From: Panacagrimonas sp963975245
GTDB taxonomy: Bacteria; Pseudomonadota; Gammaproteobacteria; Nevskiales; Nevskiaceae
NCBI GenBank assembly: GCA_963975245.1
Contig: CAXBFJ010000002.1
Span: 434,001 to 498,000, forward strand
Direction: 5' to 3'
DNA: 64,000 nt
The position numbers and the translations under genes were made by a program. Positions within the stretch are counted from its first letter, which is position 1. Each line of letters starts with the position of its first letter. The notes under the pieces were generated by a model. That model ran no database searches, was not told where the DNA came from, and worked only from the letters and a program-made list of their open reading frames with translations. Positions 34,338-44,065 of the stretch are shown here, piece after piece.

Positions 34338-35555
34338 ATGAACAGTCCCGATCCCATCACGCGATTCCGGCTTTCGGATCAGTACCAGAAGCTTAAGAGC
34401 GCAATTCATCGCAATCTGATTCTCCAGATTGAGGAGCGCAATCTCGATATCGAGAAGTGGGAAACGCAGCAGATCGAACGCTTTGTCACCGAGCAGGTAC
34501 GTGCGTATGTGACTCAGCAGCGGTTGCCCGTGAACGCGCGTGAGAGCGAAGCCCTGGCGCAGGACGCACGCGATGAGCTCATGGGCTACGGCCCGATACA
34601 GTCGCTGGTCGACGACGACACCGTTAACGATATCGTCGTCAATGGTCCTGATCGCGTGTTCATTGAGCGCAATGGGCTGCTCTCGACCGCTCCCGTGCGA
34701 TTCGTTAACGACGCCCATGTGATCAGGGTGATCCAGCGCATTCTTTCACCGATTGGCCGACGCGTTGACGAATCTACCCCGATGGTCGATGCACGTCTGT
34801 CTGATGGCTCGCGTGTTAACGCCATCATCCCGCCCATCGCGCTGGATGGACCTTGCGTTTCCATCCGCAAATTTCGCAAGAGCGCGCTGACTGCGCAGGA
34901 TCTGATCAACAGTGGCAGCGTAAGTGCCGCCGCCATCGACTACCTGAAAGAGAAAGTGGTCCAACGCACCAGCCTGATCGTCACCGGCGGTACGGGTTCG
35001 GGCAAGACCACATTCCTCAATTTGCTGTCCCAGTGGATCCCGGAAGGCGAACGCATCATCACCATCGAAGATGCCGCCGAACTGCGTCTTAATCACCACC
35101 ACGTGGTGCGCCTGGAAACACGACCGCCCAATCTTGAGGGCGAGCGCGCTGTGACCGCGCGTGACCTTGTTCGCAATGCACTGCGCATGCGGCCGGACCG
35201 CATCGTGGTCGGTGAAGTCCGTGGTGATGAAGTGATGGACATGCTCCAGGCCATGAATACGGGTCACGACGGCTCTATGACAACCTTGCACGCCAACAAC
35301 CCGCGCGATGCCGTTCACCGGCTCGAGCTGCTTGCGGGTTTTGCCGGGTTCTCAGGTAGTGATGCCACTTTCCGTGGTCAGCTTGCGGCGGCCATCAAGT
35401 TATTTGTGCAGGTTTCGCGCCTTGCAACGGGTGAACGCCGCCTGATGTCGGTTGCCGAGATCACCGGTCACGACGACAGCGGTATCCTGATGCGGGACGT
35501 CTTTCGCTATGACAGCGCGAGCCGTCAACTTATCGATTTGCGCGAGAAGGATTGA
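34338..35555 (+). CDS. cpaF: Tad secretion ATPase CpaF/TadA
   Basis: 405 residues. N-terminal helical domain, then the GSPII/IV-type ATPase: LMGYGPIQSLVDDDTVNDIVVNG, Walker A GGTGSGKT (217-224), Asp box ITIEDAAELRL, Walker B RPDRIVVGEVRGDE, and His box MTTLHANNPRDA. A cytoplasmic hexamer that powers Flp pilus assembly. Its stop overlaps the tadB start by one base (TGATG). Confidence 0.96.
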   Translation: MNSPDPITRFRLSDQYQKLKSAIHRNLILQIEERNLDIEKWETQQIERFVTEQVRAYVTQQRLPVNARESEALAQDARDELMGYGPIQSLVDDDTVNDIVVNGPDRVFIERNGLLSTAPVRFVNDAHVIRVIQRILSPIGRRVDESTPMVDARLSDGSRVNAIIPPIALDGPCVSIRKFRKSALTAQDLINSGSVSAAAIDYLKEKVVQRTSLIVTGGTGSGKTTFLNLLSQWIPEGERIITIEDAAELRLNHHHVVRLETRPPNLEGERAVTARDLVRNALRMRPDRIVVGEVRGDEVMDMLQAMNTGHDGSMTTLHANNPRDAVHRLELLAGFAGFSGSDATFRGQLAAAIKLFVQVSRLATGERRLMSVAEITGHDDSGILMRDVFRYDSASRQLIDLREKD

Positions 35556-36475
35556 TGGCTGCTTTCGTGATCTTTGGATTGGCGCTCTTGATGGCAGGTC
35601 TGGCCATCTGGTTGCTGATGTACTCGGATGCGCGCGAACGCCGTGACACCATTGCACTGCGCCTGCGTGCCGGGGACGATCCTGTTGATACGGTGCAGGT
35701 GTCGCGCGAGAAACTCCTGCAGAGTCCGATCCTGCGCTGGGCATGTCATATCTTTTGGCGTGCAGGTTCAGAAGCGGACCCGCCTACGGTTGCAAAAGTG
35801 ATGTGGGTGCTGATGGGGCTGGTGCCCATCGCCTTGCTAATCTTCGGATTCTTCAAAGGGCTGTTTCTGATCGGCATCGTGCTGGCATTTGGCTACGGCG
35901 TGTTGCGTCGGCGCGCAGCGCGTCGCCGTGCTTTGATCGTGTCCCAGATGCCCGCATTTCTGGAGGCTGGCTTGCGCGTGCTGCAAGCGGGCAGCACCTT
36001 GGAAGAATCATTGTCGCTTGCGGCCGATGACAGCCCGGACCCGATTCGCAAGATGTTCCAGTCGGTAGGTCGGCAAGTCCGCCATGGCGCGCCACTGGAC
36101 GAAGCACTCTACGATCTCGCCGAAATTCACGGCGTGCGCGACGTCAAGGTGATGGCGCTTGCCGCATCCGTCAATCGGCGTTACGGCGGCTCTTTACGCA
36201 GCTTGTTCCGAAGCCTGATGGCGGCCATCAGGGCGCGAGATTCTGCCGCCCGGGAATTGCGCGCACTCACGGCTGAAACACGTCTGTCCGCTGTGGTGCT
36301 GGCTATCATTCCGCTGGCAATCTCTGCGGTTCTCTTTCTGCAGAATCCCGAGTTCTATACGCAGATGTGGGCAACAAGCGGTGGCCGCGCGGCCCTGCTG
36401 GTTGCCGCCGGTATGCAGCTCACTGGCGTTGTACTGATCTATCGCATGATGGGTGCCACGGAGGACAACGTCTGA
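35555..36475 (+). CDS. tadB: Tad inner-membrane platform protein TadB
   Basis: 306 residues with an N-terminal helix, a paired helix block (about 82-112), the T2SF domain (VSQMPAFLEAGLRVLQAGSTLEESLSLAAD, RYGGSLRSLFRSLMAAIRARDSAARELRALTAE) and two C-terminal helices. It forms the inner-membrane platform with TadC. The ATG at 35555 overlaps the cpaF stop by one base; an in-frame TTG just before it is less likely. Confidence 0.94.
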   Translation: MAAFVIFGLALLMAGLAIWLLMYSDARERRDTIALRLRAGDDPVDTVQVSREKLLQSPILRWACHIFWRAGSEADPPTVAKVMWVLMGLVPIALLIFGFFKGLFLIGIVLAFGYGVLRRRAARRRALIVSQMPAFLEAGLRVLQAGSTLEESLSLAADDSPDPIRKMFQSVGRQVRHGAPLDEALYDLAEIHGVRDVKVMALAASVNRRYGGSLRSLFRSLMAAIRARDSAARELRALTAETRLSAVVLAIIPLAISAVLFLQNPEFYTQMWATSGGRAALLVAAGMQLTGVVLIYRMMGATEDNV

Positions 36476-37413
36476 TGTCGCCGGATCTGTTTGCCGCACT
36501 GGTTGCGATGGGCATTGTTGCGGCGGTGGTCGCACTCGGCTCACTGGTCTACCTGTACTCGCGAACGGTGACCGGTGTGCGTGTTCAGCGCAGGCTCGAT
36601 CCCCGCTCGGCAGAGGCCGCGGGCATGGATGGATCGACCACGAGTGTCCTGATCCAGTCGCTGGCGGATCAGGGCAAGAAAATCGAAGGGCTGGTGGATA
36701 CCAGCAAGGAAAGCTCGCGGCTGCTCATACAGGCAGGGTGGCGCACACAGCGCGAGCGCGTCGCTTTTTACGCTGCCTCTGCGCTGACGCCGATTGTCTT
36801 TCTTGGGCTGGCCGCGGTGTTCTGGTACGCCGGTCCACCCAAGCTGACGCAGCCGGCGATGATTCTGATTTCTGGCGCGTTGGCATTGATGATGGGCCTA
36901 CTTCTGCCGCGTGTTGTCCTGCGGAGAAGGGCCGAAGCACGTGTACGCCGCATCAAGTCGGAAGTGCCGCTGCTGATTCACCTGTTGGTGTTGCTGTTCG
37001 AGTCCGGCCTTTCGACTCGTCAGGCCTTCGGCAGCATGGTTCGCGATGGACGCGGCGTCTTGCCCGAACTGGGCCGCGAGTTTGAACTGGTTCTACGCCA
37101 GCTCGATGCTGGCGGCGATACCAACGAAGTGCTCAAGAACCTGGCGGCGGGCATCGATCTGGATGACCTGACCAATGTCTTGGCCCTGCTCAGACAGGTC
37201 GATCGCTATGGCGGCGAAGTACGGGACCCCTTGCTTGAAACGCTTGAGGTACTCGAAGAGCGGCGCACCATGGATATGCGCGAGATGGTCAATCTGATCT
37301 CTGGCCGCATGACCATTGTCATGGTGGGATTCTTTTTCCCGGCACTGCTGATTTTTGTGGCCGGGCCAGCCTTCATGTCCATCCTTCGCGCCCTAGGCGG
37401 TGGGAATAATTAA
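36475..37413 (+). CDS. tadC: Tad inner-membrane platform protein TadC
   Basis: 312 residues; same T2SF fold as TadB: an N-terminal membrane helix (about 5-25), a central pair, the cytoplasmic core (LIHLLVLLFESGLSTRQAFGSMVRDGRGVLPELGREFE, QVDRYGGEVRDPLLETLEVLEERRTMDMREMVNLISGRM) and a last helix (VMVGFFFPALLIFVAGP). The start overlaps the tadB stop by one base. The next gene follows with no gap. Confidence 0.94.
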   Translation: MSPDLFAALVAMGIVAAVVALGSLVYLYSRTVTGVRVQRRLDPRSAEAAGMDGSTTSVLIQSLADQGKKIEGLVDTSKESSRLLIQAGWRTQRERVAFYAASALTPIVFLGLAAVFWYAGPPKLTQPAMILISGALALMMGLLLPRVVLRRRAEARVRRIKSEVPLLIHLLVLLFESGLSTRQAFGSMVRDGRGVLPELGREFELVLRQLDAGGDTNEVLKNLAAGIDLDDLTNVLALLRQVDRYGGEVRDPLLETLEVLEERRTMDMREMVNLISGRMTIVMVGFFFPALLIFVAGPAFMSILRALGGGNN

Positions 37414-38133
37414 ATGGCCGGGATGTTGATCAATCGCAGCCACTGGGGACTCCTGGCCGTCGCAGCCTGGATGGTCACCGGTTGTGCGGGCTTCGCCGTG
37501 CTGCAGGCAGAGAAGAATGTCGAACAGGCGATTCCGTCCGATACGCCGGAGAATCGCCGCAGCGTCCATGCCGATCTGATTCGCGGCATGATCGAGGGCA
37601 AGCAGTACTACGCCGCGATTGCACACATCGAGGCGCAGGTTGCGTCCACTGGTTCTACTCCGCAACTGCGTCTTTTTGAGGCAGAGGCGAGACGCAAGCT
37701 CGGGCAGGGCGCTCAGGCACAGCAGATTTATCGCGAGCTGTTGAAGGAGCCGGAGTACGTGGCCGAGGCCTATTACGGACTGGGCCTGATCAGCGCGAGC
37801 TCTGACCTGGCCGTATCGACCTGGCAATTGCAGCAGGCCGTGAATCGTCGTCCTGCCGATGCCGACATGCGCAATGATCTGGGCTATGCCCTGATGTTGT
37901 CGCAGCGCTATCAGGAAGCCCTCACCGAGTTGGCAACCGCCGTGGAACTCGAAGCCGGCAGCGGCAGTGCCAAGGCGCGAAACAATCTGATCGTATTGAT
38001 GATGGTGACCGGTGATGAGCGCGCAGTGCGCCGCCTGGCTGCCGAAAGTGCGATGTCGGAATCATCTTTGAAAAAATTGCGCCAACAGGCGCAGTCCATC
38101 TCTCGTAGTTCAGCAGGCCGTGGCAACAGCTAA
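37414..38133 (+). CDS. tadD: TadD-like TPR lipoprotein
   Basis: 239 residues. A signal peptide with a lipobox ending VTGC suggests an outer-membrane lipoprotein. The mature part is a TPR superhelix (AQQIYRELLKEPEYVAEAYYGLGLI, MRNDLGYALMLSQRYQEALTELATAVELE). TadD proteins act as pilotins or assembly aids for the Tad secretin. It starts on the base after the tadC stop, so it is in the same operon. Confidence 0.88.
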   Translation: MAGMLINRSHWGLLAVAAWMVTGCAGFAVLQAEKNVEQAIPSDTPENRRSVHADLIRGMIEGKQYYAAIAHIEAQVASTGSTPQLRLFEAEARRKLGQGAQAQQIYRELLKEPEYVAEAYYGLGLISASSDLAVSTWQLQQAVNRRPADADMRNDLGYALMLSQRYQEALTELATAVELEAGSGSAKARNNLIVLMMVTGDERAVRRLAAESAMSESSLKKLRQQAQSISRSSAGRGNS

Positions 38134-38151
38134 GGCAACCCGGAGTCCAAC

Positions 38152-38424
38152 ATGTTCGATGAAAATTCAAGCTCGCAAATCAAGGCCGTGATCCTCGGCG
38201 CAGCTATGTATGCCATCGCCAATGTGGCCAGCGCTGCGGAGCCGGGGGCAGACACACGCGAATGGATTGACCTGCAGACGGGCGGTAGCGCCGCCTCTCC
38301 CGAGGCCAGGCCAATGCCCGGTGATATCGCGCAGAAAACCTACCAACGCTTCGCTGACAGCTTCGCGCAACCCATTCCGGAAAAGCTCGGACGTGAGTCG
38401 TTCATTGAAGCCGGCGGAGAGTAG
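38152..38424 (+). CDS. DUF3613 small exported protein
   Basis: 90 residues: a probable N-terminal signal segment (about 9-28, ending VASAAE), then the DUF3613 core TREWIDLQTGGSAAS, PMPGDIAQKTYQRFADSFAQPIPE. The family has no known function and is mostly found at the end of tad loci, as here (18 nt after tadD). A minor periplasmic assembly factor is the simplest inference. Confidence 0.82.
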   Translation: MFDENSSSQIKAVILGAAMYAIANVASAAEPGADTREWIDLQTGGSAASPEARPMPGDIAQKTYQRFADSFAQPIPEKLGRESFIEAGGE

Positions 38425-38604
38425 GCCGGTCGCGGCGCGACATTAAGCGTGACCTGAGCAAAGCAGTTTGGAGCGGGTGGGTAGCACCGCCCAAAGGAAT
38501 CACGACACCAGCGGCTCATCACCTGTGCGGATCGCAGCCATCCGCACCCACCTTTGCCTGGATTGATCGAACTTTCCGCTAGCTGAAGCCGCGTGCGAAA
38601 GTCT

Positions 38605-40581
38605 CTATTGCGCGTCCTGAATCCGCTGTGTGGTCGCAATGATCGGGCGGTCTACCGTGATGGAGCGCATGACCACCTGCCCGGTGCCGGTCTGCACTCC
38701 CAGTGCCCCCAGCAGAGGATCGATCAGGTTACTGGCCAAGCCGTTAACAAGATCAAGCAACGGCTGGACGACCACTTGAATGGTGTTGACCAGCGAGCCT
38801 ATGAGGCCGACCAAGCCGCCAGTCAAACCTGAACCGGTGGTGGTCGTGCTGAGGCCCAGATCCAAGTCTACGGAGGTGCTGGACGCGATGTCTTGTGGGT
38901 TGGCGTCAACAGGATCATCGGGCGGAATGCCCAGTGCTTCGTAGAACGGCGTCGCATTGCTGCCCTGACCCGGAATTTTCTCGAATTCGGTGACATCCAT
39001 GGGCAAGGTGTTGGGGCCGGTCTGGCTTACCCCCAGACTGGTGGCATCCAGCGATGTGCTGAGCGATGCATGACCCAGACTCCCGATGGGAAGGCCGAGA
39101 AGACGCAGGTTTCGGGCATCAATGGAGACATCGGCAACCGGAATGCCGCCTGCGAGATCCAGATCGGGTGCATCCGCCGCATTACCGCTGAAGCTTGCGA
39201 CAATGACGGTGGCTACGCCGGTCTCACCGCTAAGCTGCGCGATTGGGTTGCCGTTGTTCACGCCGCTTTGCGGACAGGAAATGCGATCAAGAAACGCCGA
39301 TGCGCGAGCTACTTCCACGTCCACGCCGATCTTGAGTTCCGTGGCCACGTTGATGGTGGTCACGACGCCGGTCAGACTGCCAATCAGGCCAAGCGTGGTA
39401 TTGATCAGCCCGTTCAGTGTGCCGGTCAAGCCCGACAGCAAGGGGCCGCCGTCAATGCGCACCATCAGGCGAATCTGCGCTGTCCTGGCAACTGCGTCGG
39501 GTGACCCGGGCTTGCCCGCACCCAGTACTGGCGGCTCGATGATCTTGAGGAATGTGTTGACCGACAGGCCCGCCACGTTGACCGGCAAGTCCACGGCAAT
39601 AGGGTTTGCAGTGCCAGACGGATCAGCATTGGTGGCCTGCGCCAGTGCACTGATGACATCAAGCAGATTACCTACCGTTGCATCACCGGGTACGCCGCCT
39701 AATCCGGCAATCAGATTATCCAGAGTCGTGGTATCGGTGTTGCTTGCCAGATCTGCCAGCTCGCGGATGGCTGCGACTGTGCTCGCGCTGATGGTTCCAG
39801 ACAAGCCGTCGGCAAGGGCGTCCAGGGTGTCAGACAACACCGGCGACTGTACCGCCAGCGCAAGGGGGTCTGAGAGGTCGGCGACGGTAAGGCCTAGGGC
39901 CAGAGCGAGATCTTCGACGGTGACGTTGACGTCTGCCAGGCCGTTGTAGTCCACCAGAGAAAGATTGACGTCGCCGCCCAAAGTGGCACCAAGGATGGCA
40001 TTGAGCGCGCCCTCATTCAGGCTCGCCAGTCCGCTGCCGATGCTGAACGTCCCGACCAGCGGTTGTTCGGCGGTTGCGGATACTTCCATGCGACGGCTGT
40101 CATCGCCGGTGAATAGTTTCGTGAGGAAACCCGGGAAGGGGGCGCGCAAAGTGACGCGTACGGCGTCCGCAGATTCAATCTGGCTGGCATCTGTTTCAAG
40201 CAGTCTGCGCTGGCGGGTGGTGGCGCCGTTGCGGGTGACACTGGCCGCTTCCAGCGTGCCTGTATCAATATCCACATCGAGCGTACTAACCAGTTCGCTA
40301 CCACCGTTGCGGATCAGGCTTTCACTGACGCGCTGTTCCAGTTGGCTGCGGATTTCGGCAGGCGTCATGCCCAGAGAGCGATCGCAGGCGCTGACTTCGC
40401 GCACGGCATCTAGGGCGGCAAGTGATGCCATCTTTTGGATCTGGCGGTTGGCCAGATAGATTCTGCCCACCTCAAATGCCGCAAATGATCCTGTGAGCAG
40501 CGCGCTGATTGCGATGACCACGTACACGGCAACGGCGCCGCGCTGTGCACGGGGAAAGGATCGCCGATGACGAGAGATCAT
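38605..40581 (-). CDS. Large TadG-like protein
   Basis: 658 residues. N-terminus has the TadG/TadE-type helix (RAQRGAVAVYVVIAISALLTGSFAAFEVGRIYLANRQIQKMASLAALDAVRE). A long Ser/Thr/Gly/Leu/Asp-rich region follows with repeated short patterns such as LADLSDPLAL, LADLASNTDTTTLDNLIAGLGG and LIGSLTGVVTT; cysteines are few (CDRS, SCPQSG). The start at 40581 has a GGAG site about 7 nt upstream. It is on the opposite strand and convergent to the tad operon, unlike standard tadG. TadG is thought to anchor or trigger Flp pilus assembly. No clear von Willebrand A domain is seen, so this may be a divergent or lineage-specific form. Confidence 0.8.
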   Translation of the reverse strand: MISRHRRSFPRAQRGAVAVYVVIAISALLTGSFAAFEVGRIYLANRQIQKMASLAALDAVREVSACDRSLGMTPAEIRSQLEQRVSESLIRNGGSELVSTLDVDIDTGTLEAASVTRNGATTRQRRLLETDASQIESADAVRVTLRAPFPGFLTKLFTGDDSRRMEVSATAEQPLVGTFSIGSGLASLNEGALNAILGATLGGDVNLSLVDYNGLADVNVTVEDLALALGLTVADLSDPLALAVQSPVLSDTLDALADGLSGTISASTVAAIRELADLASNTDTTTLDNLIAGLGGVPGDATVGNLLDVISALAQATNADPSGTANPIAVDLPVNVAGLSVNTFLKIIEPPVLGAGKPGSPDAVARTAQIRLMVRIDGGPLLSGLTGTLNGLINTTLGLIGSLTGVVTTINVATELKIGVDVEVARASAFLDRISCPQSGVNNGNPIAQLSGETGVATVIVASFSGNAADAPDLDLAGGIPVADVSIDARNLRLLGLPIGSLGHASLSTSLDATSLGVSQTGPNTLPMDVTEFEKIPGQGSNATPFYEALGIPPDDPVDANPQDIASSTSVDLDLGLSTTTTGSGLTGGLVGLIGSLVNTIQVVVQPLLDLVNGLASNLIDPLLGALGVQTGTGQVVMRSITVDRPIIATTQRIQDAQ

Positions 40582-40840
40582 GTGCAACTCCGGGACATGC
40601 AATTGTGGTGGCGCATTATGCGATGTGCGTCGAAGTCTCAGTTCCAAAGGCCGACGGACGCGCTATGCGGCACGACAACCGAACCGGCCTCCCAGCTTCT
40701 GGAGTGTTCCGAAATTCGACCTTTTTTCACGATCTGACACAAAAAGGGTGTTATCGCCATGAATAAAGGGGACATCAGGTTCATCTCTGCCTAAAATCAA
40801 GTCGTTCACGCCAGTTCAGCGTGTTCCGGAATCCTGACCG

Positions 40841-43800
40841 GTGCAGCTCAAAATACCTAAATTCAGATCGAGACATTATGTGGTGGTGGCCGGGCTGGTT
40901 GCTGCTGTTGTTCTCGGTGCACTCTCAGGACGTGCGCTTTTGCGTGGCAGCGAGCTGCAGAGCGATCTGAACCGGGGCAACGCCCTGAGCGCCGCCAGCC
41001 AGACGCTGACCCCATTGGTGGCATCCGGTGGTGGGCCGTTCCTGGTCGAGCAGGTGCGACAGCTGGTGCAGAGCGCTGAGCTGGGCCTGACCTATCTGGC
41101 GGTATCGGATGCCGACGGCACCGTTCTGGCAGTGGATGGTCGTTTCGAGTCAATCGCGATACCGCTGATCAGTGCCCTGGCCAAGCAGCGACTCCGCGCT
41201 TGGCTGTACCAGTTCACCAGCACGCGCGGCACCATGAGCCTGCAGCAGGGTGGGCAGGTCGTCGGCGAGATCGACTATGCCGTGGCCCCCGGTTACGCAC
41301 GGGATGTCCGTGAGCGCGCGCTTGGAGAGTTGAGAGTGCTGGCCTGGATCGGACTGATCGTGGGCCTGATTGCAATGGCAGCGATGGGTCACCTGATGAT
41401 GCGCAAACCTGATCGCGCGGATCCAAAGCTGATTCGTCGCAGCATTCAAGACCCACCGCAGCGGCGAACTGAGGATATTCCCAACCTCAGTGAGGAGGCG
41501 GAAATTACCTCGGCTTTGCGCGAACACGGCATTCACGCGCTGGATTCGCTCAGTCGTGCGCTGATCGTGGTTGATCGCGATGCCCGCATCCGTTTCATGA
41601 ATCAGACTGCCGCGAAGATTACCGGCTGGCCCGCTCAGGAAGCGCGTGGCCGTCTGGTTTACTCTGTTTTTCATCCGCTGGATGAGCAGCAGGCGCCATT
41701 GGTGACACCGGCGGAATCCTGTCTGCGGGAAGGTCGCGAATACGAGCCCAGTGAGTTGTGGGTGCGCGCGCGTGACAACACAGTGCATGCCGTTGAAGTC
41801 ATGGCGGCACTGCTCATGGATGGCGACGATGCGCAGGCCAATGGCGCTGCCATGGTCTTTCATGTCATTGACGAGCGGCGCAATCTCATCGATCACCTCA
41901 AGCGGCAGGCGCGCCTGTCTCTTGGCGTGATCGACCATCTAGTGGAAGGTGTTTTCACCACCGACAAATCTGGCGTCATCCGTTTTGCCAATGCCCGTGC
42001 GGCGCGCATGTTTGGTTATCCGCGTGAGTCGCTGGAGGGCATGAGCGTGACCAAGATGCTGCCGGTTCCGTTCCTGAATACGCCGGGTGTCACGCTGACT
42101 GACTACATCGGCGCGCGCTATCACAACAGCCTTCCCAAGGTGGCAGGTTGGCGCAACGACGCTACCACCTTCCCGGTGGAGCTGGTCGTCCAGCCGATGA
42201 GTGTTGAAGGCACGGAAGGCCTTGTGGTGATTACCCGCGACATCACAGAAAGGTTGCACAGCGACAATCTTGCGCAGCGTCTCGGGCGCCTGCTCGATTC
42301 GGCCGCCGAGGAAGTCTATATTTTTGACGCGCAGTCGCTGTACTTTGTCGAGGTGAATCGTGGAGCGCGGCGTAATCTTGGATATGCCAGTTCACAGATC
42401 CTGAGGATGACACCGCTGTCGATCAGCCGGGAGCTGGAAGAGGAGCAATTCAGCGCCTTTCTGACGCGTCTTCGCAGTGGAGAAGTGGAACACCTGAGCT
42501 ACCGCTGCCGCCATGTGCGCGAAGATGGTAGCGACTACCCGGTGGAAGTGCGCCTCAACTTCTCTGGTGATGAAGAACCACCGATGTTCATGGCCATCGC
42601 CGTGGATATCAGCGAACGCGAATCCAGCGAGAACGACCTGCGACGTCTGGCGCATCACGATCCGCTGACCGGTCTGCCCAATCGCATGACGATGATGGAT
42701 CGCCTCAATCAGGGCGTCATCGCTGCCAGTCGCAGCAACAAGATTGTGGGTGTCCTGTTTGTTGACCTTGATCGTTTCAAACAGATCAACGACAACCACG
42801 GGCACGATATGGGCGACGCCGTCCTGCAGGAGGCGTCTCAGCGGCTGGCTTCAATCGTGCGCGAAACCGATACCGTTGCACGGTTGGGTGGAGATGAGTT
42901 CGTCATCGTTGCCCAGGGCTTGCGCAGTGTTGATGACGCCGAAGCACTTGCACGCAAGGTGATCGAAATCTTCGAGGCGCGTTTTGAAATCGCGGAGCAC
43001 AAGCTGCGTGTCACCCCTAGCGTGGGCGTCGCCCTGTTCCCGTTGGATGAGTCCGACGCAGAAGGTTTGCTGCGTCATGCGGATGCGGCCATGTACCAGG
43101 CCAAGCAATCCGGGCCGGGCCAGTATCGTCTGCACAATGTTGCGGTGTCGCCGGACAAGCGTCGGCGTCTGGATATCGAGCGCAATCTGAGCGCAGCGCT
43201 GACGCTGCAGCAGATCGAAGTCGAGGCGCAAATTGCGGTGGAACTCGTCCCAGGCCCTGGCGCGGGGCGTGCAAGTGCCGTGTTGCTGGATTTCTACTGG
43301 CAGCATCCGCGGCTAGGTCGTATTGCAGCCCCGGAAGTCGCCGCAGCGGCAGGCCGGGCAGGTCTGATCAGCGAGTTTGAACTCTGGATGATCTACAGCG
43401 CGTGCACCTTGTTTCCGCAGGGCGCGGAGGCTGATACGGATACGCCGCCCATTCCGGTTGTCGTCAACGTATCCGGCTGGCAGTTCAAGGACCCTGATTT
43501 CTACGAGCAGGTATATGAATTGATGGATCGTCATCAGGTACCGCCACGTCGTCTGATCTTTGCGCTCGACAGTGAAGGCATCTCCAACCTTGCCGACGCA
43601 CCAGAGAAGTCCTTGCGGCGACTGCGGGAACGCGGTGTGGGCCTCGCCCTGCGCGGCGCGCCAGACCGTGTTTTTGCGGCACTTAACCGTATCCAGGGCC
43701 TGAGTCTGAGCCTGGTTCTGATGGGCCCGGAGGATGTCAACGTCGCTGCCGCGGACGAACAGGCAACCGAACGCCTGAGGCTGGCGATACTCGCAGCGAA

Positions 43801-43966
43801 GGGACTGGATGTTCCGGTGCTCGCTGACGGCATTGTTTCCGACGAGGGACGCCAGTGGCTGGTGACCCAAGGTGCGCGGCACGGGGCGGGTCATCTGCTT
43901 GGAGAAGCGATGCCTGCGCGAAGTCTGAGCCGGGAACTGGCCGCGCCGCGTATCAAAGCCGCCTGA
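40841..43966 (+). CDS. PAS-GGDEF sensor diguanylate cyclase with decayed EAL domain
   Basis: 1041 residues from a GTG start. A membrane helix (about 13-30), a periplasmic sensor loop, a second helix (about 165-185), then three PAS domains (about 232-345, 362-480, 485-595) and a GGDEF domain. The active GGDEF motif is at 683-687 with an inhibitory RETD I-site five residues before it, so c-di-GMP synthesis with feedback is expected. The last ~250 residues align with an EAL phosphodiesterase but the catalytic residues are gone (no EAL motif, EITE, or DDFG; only NVS remains), so no hydrolysis is expected. It is divergent from the TadG-like gene, 259 bp away. Confidence 0.92.
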   Translation: MQLKIPKFRSRHYVVVAGLVAAVVLGALSGRALLRGSELQSDLNRGNALSAASQTLTPLVASGGGPFLVEQVRQLVQSAELGLTYLAVSDADGTVLAVDGRFESIAIPLISALAKQRLRAWLYQFTSTRGTMSLQQGGQVVGEIDYAVAPGYARDVRERALGELRVLAWIGLIVGLIAMAAMGHLMMRKPDRADPKLIRRSIQDPPQRRTEDIPNLSEEAEITSALREHGIHALDSLSRALIVVDRDARIRFMNQTAAKITGWPAQEARGRLVYSVFHPLDEQQAPLVTPAESCLREGREYEPSELWVRARDNTVHAVEVMAALLMDGDDAQANGAAMVFHVIDERRNLIDHLKRQARLSLGVIDHLVEGVFTTDKSGVIRFANARAARMFGYPRESLEGMSVTKMLPVPFLNTPGVTLTDYIGARYHNSLPKVAGWRNDATTFPVELVVQPMSVEGTEGLVVITRDITERLHSDNLAQRLGRLLDSAAEEVYIFDAQSLYFVEVNRGARRNLGYASSQILRMTPLSISRELEEEQFSAFLTRLRSGEVEHLSYRCRHVREDGSDYPVEVRLNFSGDEEPPMFMAIAVDISERESSENDLRRLAHHDPLTGLPNRMTMMDRLNQGVIAASRSNKIVGVLFVDLDRFKQINDNHGHDMGDAVLQEASQRLASIVRETDTVARLGGDEFVIVAQGLRSVDDAEALARKVIEIFEARFEIAEHKLRVTPSVGVALFPLDESDAEGLLRHADAAMYQAKQSGPGQYRLHNVAVSPDKRRRLDIERNLSAALTLQQIEVEAQIAVELVPGPGAGRASAVLLDFYWQHPRLGRIAAPEVAAAAGRAGLISEFELWMIYSACTLFPQGAEADTDTPPIPVVVNVSGWQFKDPDFYEQVYELMDRHQVPPRRLIFALDSEGISNLADAPEKSLRRLRERGVGLALRGAPDRVFAALNRIQGLSLSLVLMGPEDVNVAAADEQATERLRLAILAAKGLDVPVLADGIVSDEGRQWLVTQGARHGAGHLLGEAMPARSLSRELAAPRIKAA

Positions 43967-44065
43967 GAATTTTTGCGCGGTCCGAGAGAGTAGTGGGACC
44001 ATTGCGCAAGCCACCATGGCGCGGCGGCACTGTACCTGCAGGGCCAGCACGTTCAGGATGAACCC

